Positions 47,917 to 57,835 of a stretch of DNA of 64,000 bases are shown here, one piece after another (within the stretch, counting starts at the first letter, position 1; each line of letters begins with the position of its first letter). The DNA is from Lolium rigidum (taxonomy: Eukaryota; Streptophyta; Magnoliopsida; Poales; Poaceae): positions 95,372,292 to 95,436,291 of the forward strand of contig NC_061510.1 in NCBI RefSeq assembly GCF_022539505.1. The letters run 5' to 3'. The position numbers and the translations under genes were made by a program. The notes beneath the pieces were generated by a model. The model made no database searches. It saw only the letters and a program-made list of their open reading frames with translations, and was not told the origin of the DNA.

Positions 47917-49104
47917 TCCAGTTGAGGCAAGGCGAGTAATTCGACGCTCCAAAGCTTTCACGGTGGTTAAGGGAGAATTATATAAGCGAAGTATTTCAGG
48001 CGTCTTGCAAAGGTGCGTTACACCCGAAGAAGGAAGAATAATTCTAAAGGACGTACATGAAGGAATATGTGGCCACCACGCAAGTAGTCGAGCTATCGCA
48101 GCCAAGGTTTTTCGGGCAGGATTCTACCGGTTGACAGCAATAGAGGACGCTAAGGACATAGTACGAACTTGCGACGCGTGTCAAAGGTTTGCCGCAAAAC
48201 CTCACTCTCCAGCAGCAGAGCTAGCACCAATACCTTTGTCATGGCCCTTTGCACAATGGGGACTCGACATGGTAGGCAAGTTACACAAATCGTCGCCGGG
48301 AGGAAAGGAATACATGCTAGTAGCTATCGACAAATTCACAAAGTGGATAGAAGCGAAGCCGATAAATTCACCGGACGGAGCATCCGCAGTAAAATTCATA
48401 AAAGACCTCGTCTTCGCATTTGGAGTACCCCACAGAGATCGTTACGGTACAACGGCAGCAACTTCACGTCCAATGAATTCAAAGACTATTGCGAAGAGGT
48501 GGGTATCAAGCTGAACTTTGCATCGCTTGCACATCCTCAAACCAATGGGCAAGTCGAGAAAGCCAATGGCATCATCCGCAATGGCATCAAGAAGCGCTTG
48601 TTAGGACCACTAGAAAAAGCTCGACATACCTGGCCTGAAGAACTACCAAGTGTGTTATGGAGCATCCGAACAACTCCAAATACAGCGACACAGGAAACTT
48701 TATTTTTTCTGGTACATGGAGCAGAAGCAGTATTGCCAATCGAGATAGAGCACAACTCTCCACGTGTCGCGGAGTATGACGAAGAAACGTCGAGAAAAGC
48801 GCTAGAAGATGATGTGGACGCACTTGATGAAGCTCGAGATGAAGTATTGTCTCGAGTAACCAAATATCAACAGGACTTGAAGAATTACCACGACCGACGT
48901 TTGCGGCCAAGATCTTTTCAGGTGGGCGACCTAGTTCTTCGGCTCACGCAAAAAAGTCATGAAAAACTCGAGTCACCATGGCTCGGCCCTTACATCGTCA
49001 CGGAAGTAATCGGAGGAGGAGCATACAGGATAAAGGACAAGAAGACAGGGGTGGAGGAGCCAAACCCCTGGAACGTGGCGCAACTCAGGCGGTTCTACGC
49101 CTAG
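47700..49104 (+). pseudogene. Integrase of element E, split near its second catalytic Asp
   Basis: The first frame (to about 48430) has an H2C2 zinc-binding region (HEGICGHHASSR...CDACQRF) and the first catalytic Asp in PFAQWGLDMVGKL. The second frame (to the stop at 49104) starts at NGSNFTSNEF, continues through HPQTNGQVEKANGIIRNGIK with the catalytic Glu, then AVLPIEIEHNSPRV, a coiled region and the C-terminal GPYIVTEVIGGGAYRI domain. Between them two extra bases appear to lie near 48437 (CACAGAGATC) and 48448 (ACGGTACAAC), just before the second catalytic Asp. One of these is at a CAG site, so the break may be apparent only. Confidence 0.85.
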
Positions 49105-49583
49105 AGTCGAAATATAGTCCTTGTAAAACTTCAATGTACTGAAACGCCCGCGAGTTTTCAGACGCACTCTTTTCCTTTTTCGGGGCACCGAGTGGGGCCG
49201 GAGAAGGTTTTTAATGAGGCGGGCTCGCGGTGCTGCAATATAATAAAGATAGTGGCTATATCACCTTTTTCTTTATCAACGTGACCAAAATCATCGCTCC
49301 GACGAATTTCAATATAGTTCATCGATAAAGAAGAAAAAAAAACCTTGCCTTGGTATTCAAATACCTCGTGAGTCAATAAAAATACAAAATAGTACTCAGT
49401 AAAAGCTCGGGGGCTCATATTTGCTTCAAATATATAAATGCCTTGGTTCACAACCTCGCAAATATACAAATATAGTAAAGAGTCACCAAAACACTTGGGG
49501 GCTAGACAAACATAGAAATATAATGGTTGCTTTACAATATAGTCATGGACTACAAAGAAGAAATTTCTACAAGAAGAAAATAA
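49105..49583. other. Non-coding spacer of element E with polypurine-like repeats
   Basis: No coding sequence is seen. It contains CTCGGGGGCT at 49406-49415 and ACTTGGGGGCTAG near 49493, early copies of the motif that precedes the 3' LTR. Confidence 0.5.
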
Positions 49584-52500
49584 CTAGTCTTGATTCAGTA
49601 TGTCATCAAGAGTAACTCTGTTCTCTTCAGGAGCAGCACCAAGAAAATCGGCATAATGGCCATCGGCAAAAAAGTCGGCATCCATTCGAAGAAGGTCCTC
49701 AATCATTTCTTCGGCTATAGGTGTAACCTTCGTGTTAATCCTATCAACACCAACTCTCCGACGTTTTACCTTTTGATGAACCCTCTCGACAACTTGGGCA
49801 AGGTCAAGCTTCGAGTGACAGATCTGGAGCATGATAAGAGCAAATCTGGCACCAGCTACCAGTTGTGCTTTGACAAAATCGTGGATACTGCGAGCATCCT
49901 TGAACCTTTCCATCAATTCAGGAAGAGTTTTTGGCTGGACATTCCGAGGAAACATGGAGTTGTAAACCATGGATAAGGTTTTGGTACAGAAGTGAAGGAA
50001 ATCACGGGTTTGAGAGGTACGATCCTGAAATCTGGTAATTTGGCGGGTCCTCTCCGGAGTGGCCCAAAACAAAGAACCATGGTCCAAGGAAAGATTGACA
50101 AGGAGGTTTGTCCTAGTGTTTACCCTCTCTTCCTCGGCAGCAGCATCAATAAAGGCACCTATCAACACAACGAAGGGACAACCTTTAGGAGACAATAGCA
50201 TGAAGATGAAAGATATCACAAGACGAGACAAACATACCCGACATATCCGCACTGGCTTCATTCATTAACTCGAGCATGAAATTTTCTCGAGTGACCGCTT
50301 TTCAGCCTTCGTAAACAAGCAATCTCCTTAGCAGCCACAGCCTCGCGGGCTTGCTGAAGGGCAACTTTTTCGGCTTTAGATGATTTACGAGATTGCTCCA
50401 TCATCAGAAGTGTTTGCTTCTTCGCATACTGAAGTTGTTGTCGAAGATCATTCAATTCTTGCGACAAGGTATCATCGACAAAGTGCGATCGTCAATGCAG
50501 TCCTCTCCGCGCGGGAAGAAGGTGAAGCATTGGAAGGAGTAGGAATTGGAGTATAGTTATCAAATATCAACTGAAATTTAAACAGAACAACATCAAAAAA
50601 CAGGCAAAGATAGAGTTCTTCATTAATCTCTTGGGAATAATTACAAGGGCACTACAGTGGAGCTAAGGAAATACGTGTCGCCAAAAGACTACTTTGGCGA
50701 CAAGAGCAAAAGAAGCAAAAGAAAAACAGAGGCATGCAACTAGACCTCCGGTCTTGACGAACTAGGAGTCGACGTTGGCTTGATCCCGAGATACGCCAAG
50801 ATTTTCTTCGTATTGGGCTTGGCCGCCTTCATCAGTGACTTCCACCTCGACTGCTCTATCTGATCGGTGTCGCCAACCTTCGTCCGAGCCGAGAGTCCGC
50901 TGACCGTCGGCAACCGTGAGCAACAGTATTTTCAACGGCCACCTTCATATTCTCATGGCGCATCTTCAGTCCAAGATCCTCCGACGTATTGAAAAGCTTG
51001 GCAAGGTCAAGGAAAGTCGAAGGTTCCTCTTTCTTCGGGAAGAAGTAGGGGAACAACGCCGACAAAGCCCCACTAGCATTGGCCACGCCTTCACGAATTT
51101 CGCGTCCATGGAGCTCCAAAAGAGAAAGTGCGTCAAGGAGAGGGTCATTGACGGGATTCTCCAGATCATAATCTTGGCCTGTTTGGGCTGACACACGAGA
51201 CAACATATTAGTCGAAAATCAAGACACAGGAAATGCAACAAAATAGAAGAAATTGAGGATATTACTCAGCGTACGTCGACATTGCGACTTCAAACGCTTG
51301 ATGACTCCTTGCTCACGAGCAGCCTGTGCAGTTTTCTGCTCGTGTAAGGCAGATTCAGCATCTTTGAGTCTTTGCTGCAATTCTTCGACACTAGCGGCCT
51401 TTGCTTTAGCATCATCAGCTTCAGCTCTAGCTTCGCTAGCGGCAAGCTCAGCCTTCTTACGAGCCGTCTCACTTTGCTCGAGTTTTCGAGCAAGTGTCTC
51501 GGCACGTTCGTTAGCTTCTGCAAGTTTTTCTGTCAAAATGCGGAAAAGAAAAAGAAGAAAGATCAGAAATAGCGACAAGCAGTTGGCGTAAAATACCAAG
51601 GAAAAACAGCAAGTGGAAAAGTCGTACCTTCGGCTCTGCTGGCATACTCGCGGTACCCAATAAATTGGGACCCGATGCGGATAAGATCCTTGATCATAGG
51701 CTGTCAACGAAGAAGAAAAGAAGGGGAAAAACTTCGGCATTACAAAAAGTGAGGCTCCATAAAAGCAAAAAAGAGGAAAGATGGATCTCGATAAACTTAC
51801 ATCATCCAAGAGCTGCGACGAATAGTTGCTCGGTTGAGGAGGAGGCTCAACGATCATTTCAACCCTTGCCCTTTTTGGCGAAGGGACAAGGGGGCTCGAT
51901 GGTGGAGTAGTAGTGACGACGTTTTGTTGGGGAGGCGATGTTTCATCTCCTTCAACTAACGTGTCTGAAACAAGCACGTACGTGACGTGCTGGTCCGAGG
52001 AGCTACGTCGAGAATCGGTACTTCTTCCTCATCACTAGTGAACAAAAATCGACAGTACAAAAAGCAAGACAAGGTTAAATCTTTCGAGTACATAAAAAAG
52101 AGGAGGAGAGATAAAATTGACTTACGAGCTGATGAGGGACTCAAAATAAGGATCATAAGCTGCCTTCGGATCGAAGGAACAACTTCTTCAGCCTTAGAAA
52201 TGCCAGTAATCCTCGACTTCAGTCCTTTTCCTTTTGTTCTTTGGAGAAACAGCAGGAGGAAGGGATTCAGTCGATTCACTGGCTTCAGACTCAACCTCTC
52301 TCTCATGAGAAGCCGCAGATTTGTGAGAACCCGCGACTTCACTTCCAGGAACAGAAGAGCCTTGAGTATCTTCGGCAACAATACCCATTTCTTCGACTTC
52401 TCCATCCTCAGGAAGAGGAGGAAGGGAAGCCATAGTAGGGTGATTCTACAACAAAATAGCGATAGAGAGAAAAATAGCGAGATATTAATACAATGAGATG

Positions 52501-53479
52501 CAGGAAAAATTCAGAACAAGATAAAAAATTCGAGAAGGCAAAATACCTCGGGGAGAGGATTAGTGGAGCTGTAGGGTTCCACGCGACAAGAGGAAGGAAT
52601 AGGATCCTTCTTACTCAGCGAGGTAATTCTTCGAACAAGCTTCTCCAAGTCCTTCACATAAAGATCATTGGAGAGCCTATTGGCGTCATTGGCACCAGAA
52701 TACGTCCAAAGGGGATTTTTGCGAGCCTGAAGAGGCTGCACTCTAATCCTAAGAAAATAGGCTGTGATTTGGACACCAGACAACTCTTTTCCTCGAGTAT
52801 TTTGGAGCTGATGAACACGAGTCATAAGAGCTTCTGTCGCCTTTCTCTCTTCTTCGGAAGCTTCGGCGTCCCAGGAGTGGCGGCGTTGAATCTTCGCGTT
52901 TCCGTCGAAGGGAACTATGTTGTGTTCCACGGAGTTGGCGCTTTCTTCGTGTATATAGAGCCACCTCTTGCGCCATCCTTGGACAGAGTCGGGAAATTTG
53001 ACGTCGAAATAATCGACATCGGTTCGGACACAGATAACTACGCCACCTATGTTGTAGGTGGCGTTGTGCGCGCCATTGCGGCGAAGGCAGAAAATGCGCT
53101 TCCAAAGAGCCCAATTGGGAGCGACTCCAAGGAAGCATTCACAAAGAGTGATAAAAATAGAAATATGGAGGATCGAATTGGGAGTCAGCTGGTGCAACTG
53201 AATCCCGTAAACAAAGAGAAGACCGCGGAGGAAATCATGGATTGGGGGAGATAGGCCACGAATAAGATGATCAACAAAACTAACCCGATACTCCATTGGA
53301 GGCTTGGGATAGCTTTCTTCACTGGGAAAGCGGATGGCGTTTTCCTTCTTCATCAGGCCAAGCCTTTTCATCAGGTTGGCGTCTTGATTGGAGATTTTGG
53401 ATCTCTCCCACTCAAGATCTTCAGCGGCCATCGCGGACTCTGGAGTGCTGTGGCGAGTCAAACGCGCACGCGGTGGCAT
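49584..53479 (-). CDS. Antisense multi-exon ORF (Transposase_28-like) of element E
   Basis: Read on the minus strand, the start is near 53479 (MPPRARLTRHSTPESAM). The first exon encodes the PF04195-type putative gypsy transposon domain (FLRGLLFVYGIQLHQLTPNS, FITLCECFLGVAPNWALWKR, VDYFDVKFPDSVQGWRKRW). It ends at CCCCGAG|GTATTT (52547/52546). Later open stretches 52448-52100, 52050-51950, 51560-51250, 51206-50856, 50467-50258 and 50261-49584 look like further exons. They include an acidic part, a long Glu/Ala/Lys coiled coil (AETLARKLEQSETARKKAEL) and a C-terminal domain (FGATPE-type region, RFKDARSIHDFVKAQLVAGA). Function is unknown; such antisense ORFs are known from Grande and RIRE2. Exon borders are approximate and some frames are broken. 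Confidence 0.7.
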
Positions 53480-53605
53480 CCACGGCAGCGGATTGAGCAA
53501 TGTATGCGAGAGCGGGAAATCGGCGAAGATTGGGCGCAGGGGAAGATTTGCGAAGAGGAACAGGTGAGCGGCGCAACCGAGGGGATGAACGGAGGTTGAA
53601 GACAG

Positions 53606-53622
53606 GTTTATATAAGAATTGG
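53606..53622 (-). promoter_or_regulatory. TATA box of the antisense ORF
   Basis: On the minus strand TTCTTATATAAACC lies about 130 bp upstream of the predicted start codon. A stretch with no upstream ATG in frame follows, as expected for a short leader. Confidence 0.5.
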
Positions 53623-53699
53623 GTAAAGAAATGTGCCGTCGGATGAGGAGATCGTGTGGTGAGAATGGATCTTCTAGATTCAAGGGCAAAAAAGTATTT

Positions 53700-54882
53700 T
53701 TACTGAGATAGGCGTTACCGTACGTGTGCCAGAAAAAGCGGAGGACGTGTGTCCCCCACTTGCACGACGTGTCAACGTGGTGGGAACGATTGACCCACAA
53801 AACAGAAAAATCTCGGCCATTGATGGAGTTGAAGAAAATTTGTCAAGGAAAAATATGTCGACAAGAAAAATAAAAGGAGAATGGCGACAGGATGACTTAT
53901 TTGCATACTTCGGGAGCCTTTGGTCAGAAACAAGTTTTTGCCCAAATGCTCGGGGGCTACTTCGAAAAAAGTAAAATTTCGACCATGGCAAATATAGAAA
54001 ATGTTGAGCCTACAGTCAAGCACAAGTTCTTGGCTGTAGCCTCGGGGGCTACTCCCATCGGGAGCGCTGTTCGCGCACCCGACAAATATAAAAAAAAAAA
54101 AAAAAAAGAGAAAAAAGAAAGAGAGAAGAAGAAGGAGGAAAGAATATCAGGAGATAATGGCAATATAGCGACAAGGTGGACTAAAATGTTGAGCCTACAA
54201 CCAAGCACAAGTTCTTGGCTGTAGCCTCGGGGCTACTCCCATCGGGAACGCTGTTCGCGTGCCCGATGAAGTTCACAAAGGAAAAATAAAACGAGCAAGA
54301 GAGTATATTTCGAGTTATAATTAACTCTACATATACTCCCATCGGGAGAACAATATAAGTCATATTTGACTCGATAAAATGTGCCATTCCAACAGCCGGA
54401 AAAGCACTCGACAATATATTCTCGGAACGCCGAAGTTGCGATCAATTTCTGAATGCCGCAAAATTGCGAAGGTAAGACCCCGGACCTATTCTCGCTGGGC
54501 GTGGCATCGCCAAAGACTGCGCTCTCGCTACTTTTATCCGTATCAACGGATACGAAGAAAAATCCTAACGGACGCGTTAGGTACTCGATAAATTTGACTC
54601 GGGACTCGACGGAATGGTAAGACCTTAAGTGGCGCTTGTCGAAGTTTACACCAGTATCCCGAAATCATGTCCAGGGACGTGATTTTGAAGTAGGTTTTTG
54701 CGGATTGCCACTAGAGCAGTTAACTAGTACCTGATCCGTCAGATGAACTAGCCCCAACTACCAATATCCCTGTACAATATAGAATTTTATGAGAAAAAGT
54801 ATGAAAGTTAGAGCTTTCGAGAAAAAATAAACAGTAGAGATTTTCCCTGACTCTATGATTCAAGCAAAATCTCGGGGGCTAC
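53700..54882. other. Region between antisense ORF and 3' LTR of element E
   Basis: It holds a direct repeat of about 85 bp (GTTGAGCCTACA...CTGTTCGCG at about 54003-54080 and 54188-54262), an A-run at 54090-54106, and four copies of CTCGGGG(G)CTACT (53949, 54041, 54226, 54871). The last copy abuts the 3' LTR and acts as the polypurine tract. Confidence 0.7.
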
Positions 54883-55266
54883 TGACATAGGCATCCCAAA
54901 TGGGCCTGCCTAATATAGTACCCGGGGTTTATTGAAGGCCCACTACCCGAAGAATAAGAAGACTCGAGAGCCCAAGATGTATTTAAGGAAAAAATAGAGT
55001 TGTAATAGGAAGTGTTATTTGTAATCGGCGGGATGAGTTAGAAACCATCCCGGACTCCGTAATCCTTGTATAGCACGAATCCCTCGGCTCCACCTATATA
55101 AAGGGGGGTCGAGGGACGAGAAGATCATCGAATCATTGTCTGCAAACCCTAGTTTTCATATTCGTCGAGTACTTTTCGGCTGAAACCTTCGAGATCTACT
55201 TGCCCTCTACTTCTAACTAAACCCTAGCCTACAATCCATAGGCATTGACAAGTTAATCCCTTGTCA
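54883..55266 (+). repeat. 3' LTR of element E
   Basis: 384 bp, starting TGACATAGG right after CTCGGGGGCTAC and ending CCTTGTCA. The TATA box TATATAAA is at 55095-55102. Confidence 0.95.
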
Positions 55267-55307
55267 CATAGGACCACCAAAGTGTCCGCATCACTTGAGA
55301 TACCGGC

Positions 55308-55412
55308 ATGCTATATCCACAAGAGAAACTGATTCTCTTTCACATGCTTTATCCACAAGAGAAACTGATTCTCTTTCACACGCTATATCCACAAGAGAAA
55401 CTATTCTTCCTC
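55308..55412 (+). repeat. 36-bp tandem repeat in the A2 LTR
   Basis: Three units with an exact 36-bp period (GCTATATCC-like cores at 55310, 55346, 55382). It is the counterpart of the five-unit array at 7115-7297. Confidence 0.85.
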
Positions 55413-55847
55413 TCTTGTCTCTTTTAGTTAGCATTGTTAGCACCTTTCTTGATGGTTTGCGAGTACAATTCCAATGTACTCACGGCTTTGTCCCTGGCTA
55501 TTTACTTGGCCAGACTTGAAGGAACTCGACAGATGAAGAAGGAGTTGATGACGTCTATGCGAGCTAGGAACGTCTTCCCAGTCAGTTTCCTGTAGGGTTA
55601 TGGCAGATGACTTGGGTACTGCGCTGCTGAAGTGATGATGCTACTCTGATGTTTAGTTAGGCCCTTCGAGGCTATTATGTAAGTATTGGTCATGTGACCA
55701 TGTTGTAATTTTCTTATTCCGCTTTGTAATGGATGGTGTAATTTGATATCAGTTCGGTTATGTGTTCACGGCGCACTGATCATGGGATCGTGAACTGTAT
55801 ACATAACAGGGAATTTCGGACAGCTAGTCCGGGGTCCCCACATAGCT

Positions 55848-56135
55848 CGACCAGCTCGCCTAGTGGGATGGCATCGACTTCCAACTTCGGGACGCCGGTG
55901 ACCCCTCAAGTGACCTCGGAGCGTGAGGCACGCGACTCATCAGCTGCTCTTCCCGTGGTGTGGGATCTGTGGCTAGACCCGTCGCCGGCGTCTACCCTTC
56001 CTCCTCCTCCTCCTCCTCCTCCTCCTCCTCCTCCTCCTCCTCCTCCTCCTCCTCCTCCTCCTCCTCCTCCTCCTGCGCTGCCGGTATACTATCACCGGCG
56101 ACGACTAGACAATAGTAGATTTCGCTGTGTTTATT
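55848..56135 (+). pseudogene. Proline-rich coding remnant, right part
   Basis: This is the continuation of 28487-28695 beyond the nested insertions. One open frame reads SSTSSPSGMASTSNFGTPVT, VVWDLWLDPSPASTLP, a polyproline run encoded by (TCC)n, then ALPVYYHRRRLDNSRFRCVY and a stop at 56133-56135. The frame that joins directly to the left part instead hits TAG near 55860, so the gene was either already broken or is miscalled. No known function. Confidence 0.4.
55999..56074 (+). repeat. (TCC)n microsatellite, about 25 units
   Basis: An uninterrupted TCC/CCT trinucleotide run. In the open frame it encodes about 25 consecutive prolines. Confidence 0.97.
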
Positions 56136-56204
56136 AGATTTCGTATGTATTTTTACCAACTATGTATCTCTATCGCATCAATGAAAAATAAATGAAAAAT
56201 AACA

Positions 56205-56352
56205 AAAATATGTGTCGGGCCGTTGGGGGTACTCCAGACCCAAATGGACACTCGTGGCCCGATGACCATTTCCGCATCCGTGACCTGACACAAACGGACG
56301 CGCAATTATTTTAACGTTCGAAATGAGTCGGGCCGCTAGAGATGCCCTGAGC
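56205..56352 (-). mobile_element. Possible PIF/Harbinger-type terminus
   Basis: Read in reverse, the right edge starts GGGCATCTCTAGCGGCCCGA, a sequence type seen at the ends of grass Harbinger-like repeats. The interior is rich in GGACGCG and CCCGA. The other end was not identified. Confidence 0.3.
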
Positions 56353-57291
56353 CATCGCTTGCTCACCGCTAAGTAAAACTAATGGCAGTAAGAAAAATAA
56401 AGTGTTCAGATATTTTTTATGGGTAGTCTGATAATTCCATAGTCCTCACTCATCATTGTGGTCTTCACTCCTTTGTTTGTAAAACTATACACACTGTCAA
56501 TGTATGGCAAGGTAGCGAGGATGAAAGCTATGATTGCAGTCACACGTGCAGATGTTAGTTTGCATTGACAGTTGCTTCTGGTGAACGAATGCTTATTTGA
56601 TTATTGCAGCCGACCTTTTGTACATTTTGTGTGCAAAACTAGCTTTGTCACTGTTACTATTGATGTATGATAACACACCCTCGATCGAGAGCAGCCGGGC
56701 AACAAAGGGACAGAGCTAGGAGTTTAAGGACTTGAGAAGACTTCGTGCTTATTGAAAATGTTAATATATATGGATGTTTTTTTTTCCTAGTATAGCCAGT
56801 TTATGAAGATTGGAAAAATAATAATTAACTCTCATCGGTATCAAGATAAGCTAATTATATTGTAGCTAATAGGATCTGCTCCAGTCCATGGCAATCAATT
56901 TGCATTCTGCAATAGAACTTGCTGGCCTTTGATATTTGCTTCTTTTTTTCTTTCTTCAAACGATCTTAGGCCCTAGAATCTGGTAATGGCCACTAATCAG
57001 TTTTTTAGTATGTATTCTTATTGCCATTATATACACCGTGAGATGGAGCTTTCATCAATTAATGTGTGTGTCCGGTTTGTTTCTCATCATGATTATTTAC
57101 TTTACCTTGCAGTTTGGTGTTAATGTAATCTTGGATTTGGGTTAATCTTTATAAGTTTTTATGTTTATTTAATGTACCATACACCACAATTTAATTGGTG
57201 GAGGGCATGTACCAACACATAAGGCTGTTTTTTAGAAATAGAGAGTGCGATCTATCTTTTAGGGTATTTCTACCTCCTAACAAATGAACTA
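56353..57291. other. Spacer without recognised features
   Basis: AT-rich, no sustained ORF, no repeat recognised. Confidence 0.5.
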
Positions 57292-57412
57292 CCTCTGTCC
57301 ATAAATAGATGCCAAAAGTTTATCTAAATTTGAATGTATCTAGACATGATTTAGTGTGTAGATACATCCGAATTTAAATAAACATTTGACATCTATTTAT
57401 GGACGGAGGGAG
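57292..57412. mobile_element. Stowaway MITE
   Basis: 121 bp between TA dinucleotides (57290-57291 and 57413-57414). The inverted ends CCTCTGTCCATAAATAGATG and CATCTATTTATGGACGGAGG pair over about 20 bp with few mismatches. Confidence 0.9.
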
Positions 57413-57835
57413 TATAATAGATCCTTGCACCGCCAAGACATTGCAAAGCATACTAAAGCCTTATGGTGCTTATGTATACTCGTATAAACATATTGATATG
57501 TTGTTGTTTGGGTGCCCCTATTGCGTCGGAGACATCTGTTTTGGCCACTTGACTGGCGTCCACATCTCCGGCAAGTTCGCTGCATCCAAGGACATTGTGT
57601 GCCTTGTGGCCTAGGTCACATCAGATAAAAATCGTGAGATCAATCAAGGCCAAGTGGTAGTTGCGGTTTGATGATGAGGTGTATGATATTTGTAGGTGAG
57701 GCAATCCGATCTGGCTTGATGACATTAAATGCCTCCTGCAGCTGCCTGCTTGCAGCTGATTTGTAAGTTGATAACACTACCAGTTTACTTTGTAATTTAG
57801 AGTCGTCGCTAACTATACCACAGTTATTTATGGGT
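57413..57835. other. Spacer with a short codon-like stretch
   Basis: 57420-57614 is open (ILKPYGAYVYSYKH..., GDICFGHLTGVHISGKFAAS) but too short and isolated to call. The rest is non-coding. Confidence 0.3.

Larger units (their letters stand above)
42289..55266 (+). mobile_element. 13-kb Tat-lineage gypsy retrotransposon (element E)
   Basis: The element is 12978 bp, flanked by perfect CATAG duplications (42284-42288 and 55267-55271). It has short LTRs of 386 and 384 bp, a TGGCGCCGTCTCGTGGG primer site and a CTCGGGGGCTAC polypurine-type tract. The sense strand carries gag, protease, RT with its RNase H, a second (archaeal-type) RNase H and integrase. The antisense strand carries a multi-exon ORF between integrase and the 3' LTR. 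The extra RNase H and the antisense ORF are hallmarks of Tat-clade elements such as Grande and RIRE2. The LTRs are nearly identical, so it is young, yet most frames look broken by single-base changes. Confidence 0.93.
28696..55842 (+). mobile_element. Second 6.1-kb LTR unit (copy A2), split into three pieces
   Basis: The pieces 28696-32316, 40401-42288 and 55272-55842 join to about 6.08 kb that parallels solo LTR A1 throughout. It starts TGTAACGCCCC, ends GGGTCCCCACA, and is flanked by AAGCT (28691-28695) and TAGCT (55843-55847), one mismatch. It has a TATA box at 30658-30664, the 48-bp-type repeats at about 42095-42288 and the 36-bp array at 55310-55410. Two later insertions with their own duplications occupy the gaps. 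No coding capacity of its own is evident. Confidence 0.8.

Noticed and set aside
48537..48910. Minus-strand ORFs opposite integrase
   Set aside because: Shadows of the integrase coding strand; the real antisense gene of the element begins further right.
52493..53254. 253-residue plus-strand ORF
   Set aside because: It overlaps the Transposase_28-like antisense exon, which carries the recognisable domain on the minus strand.
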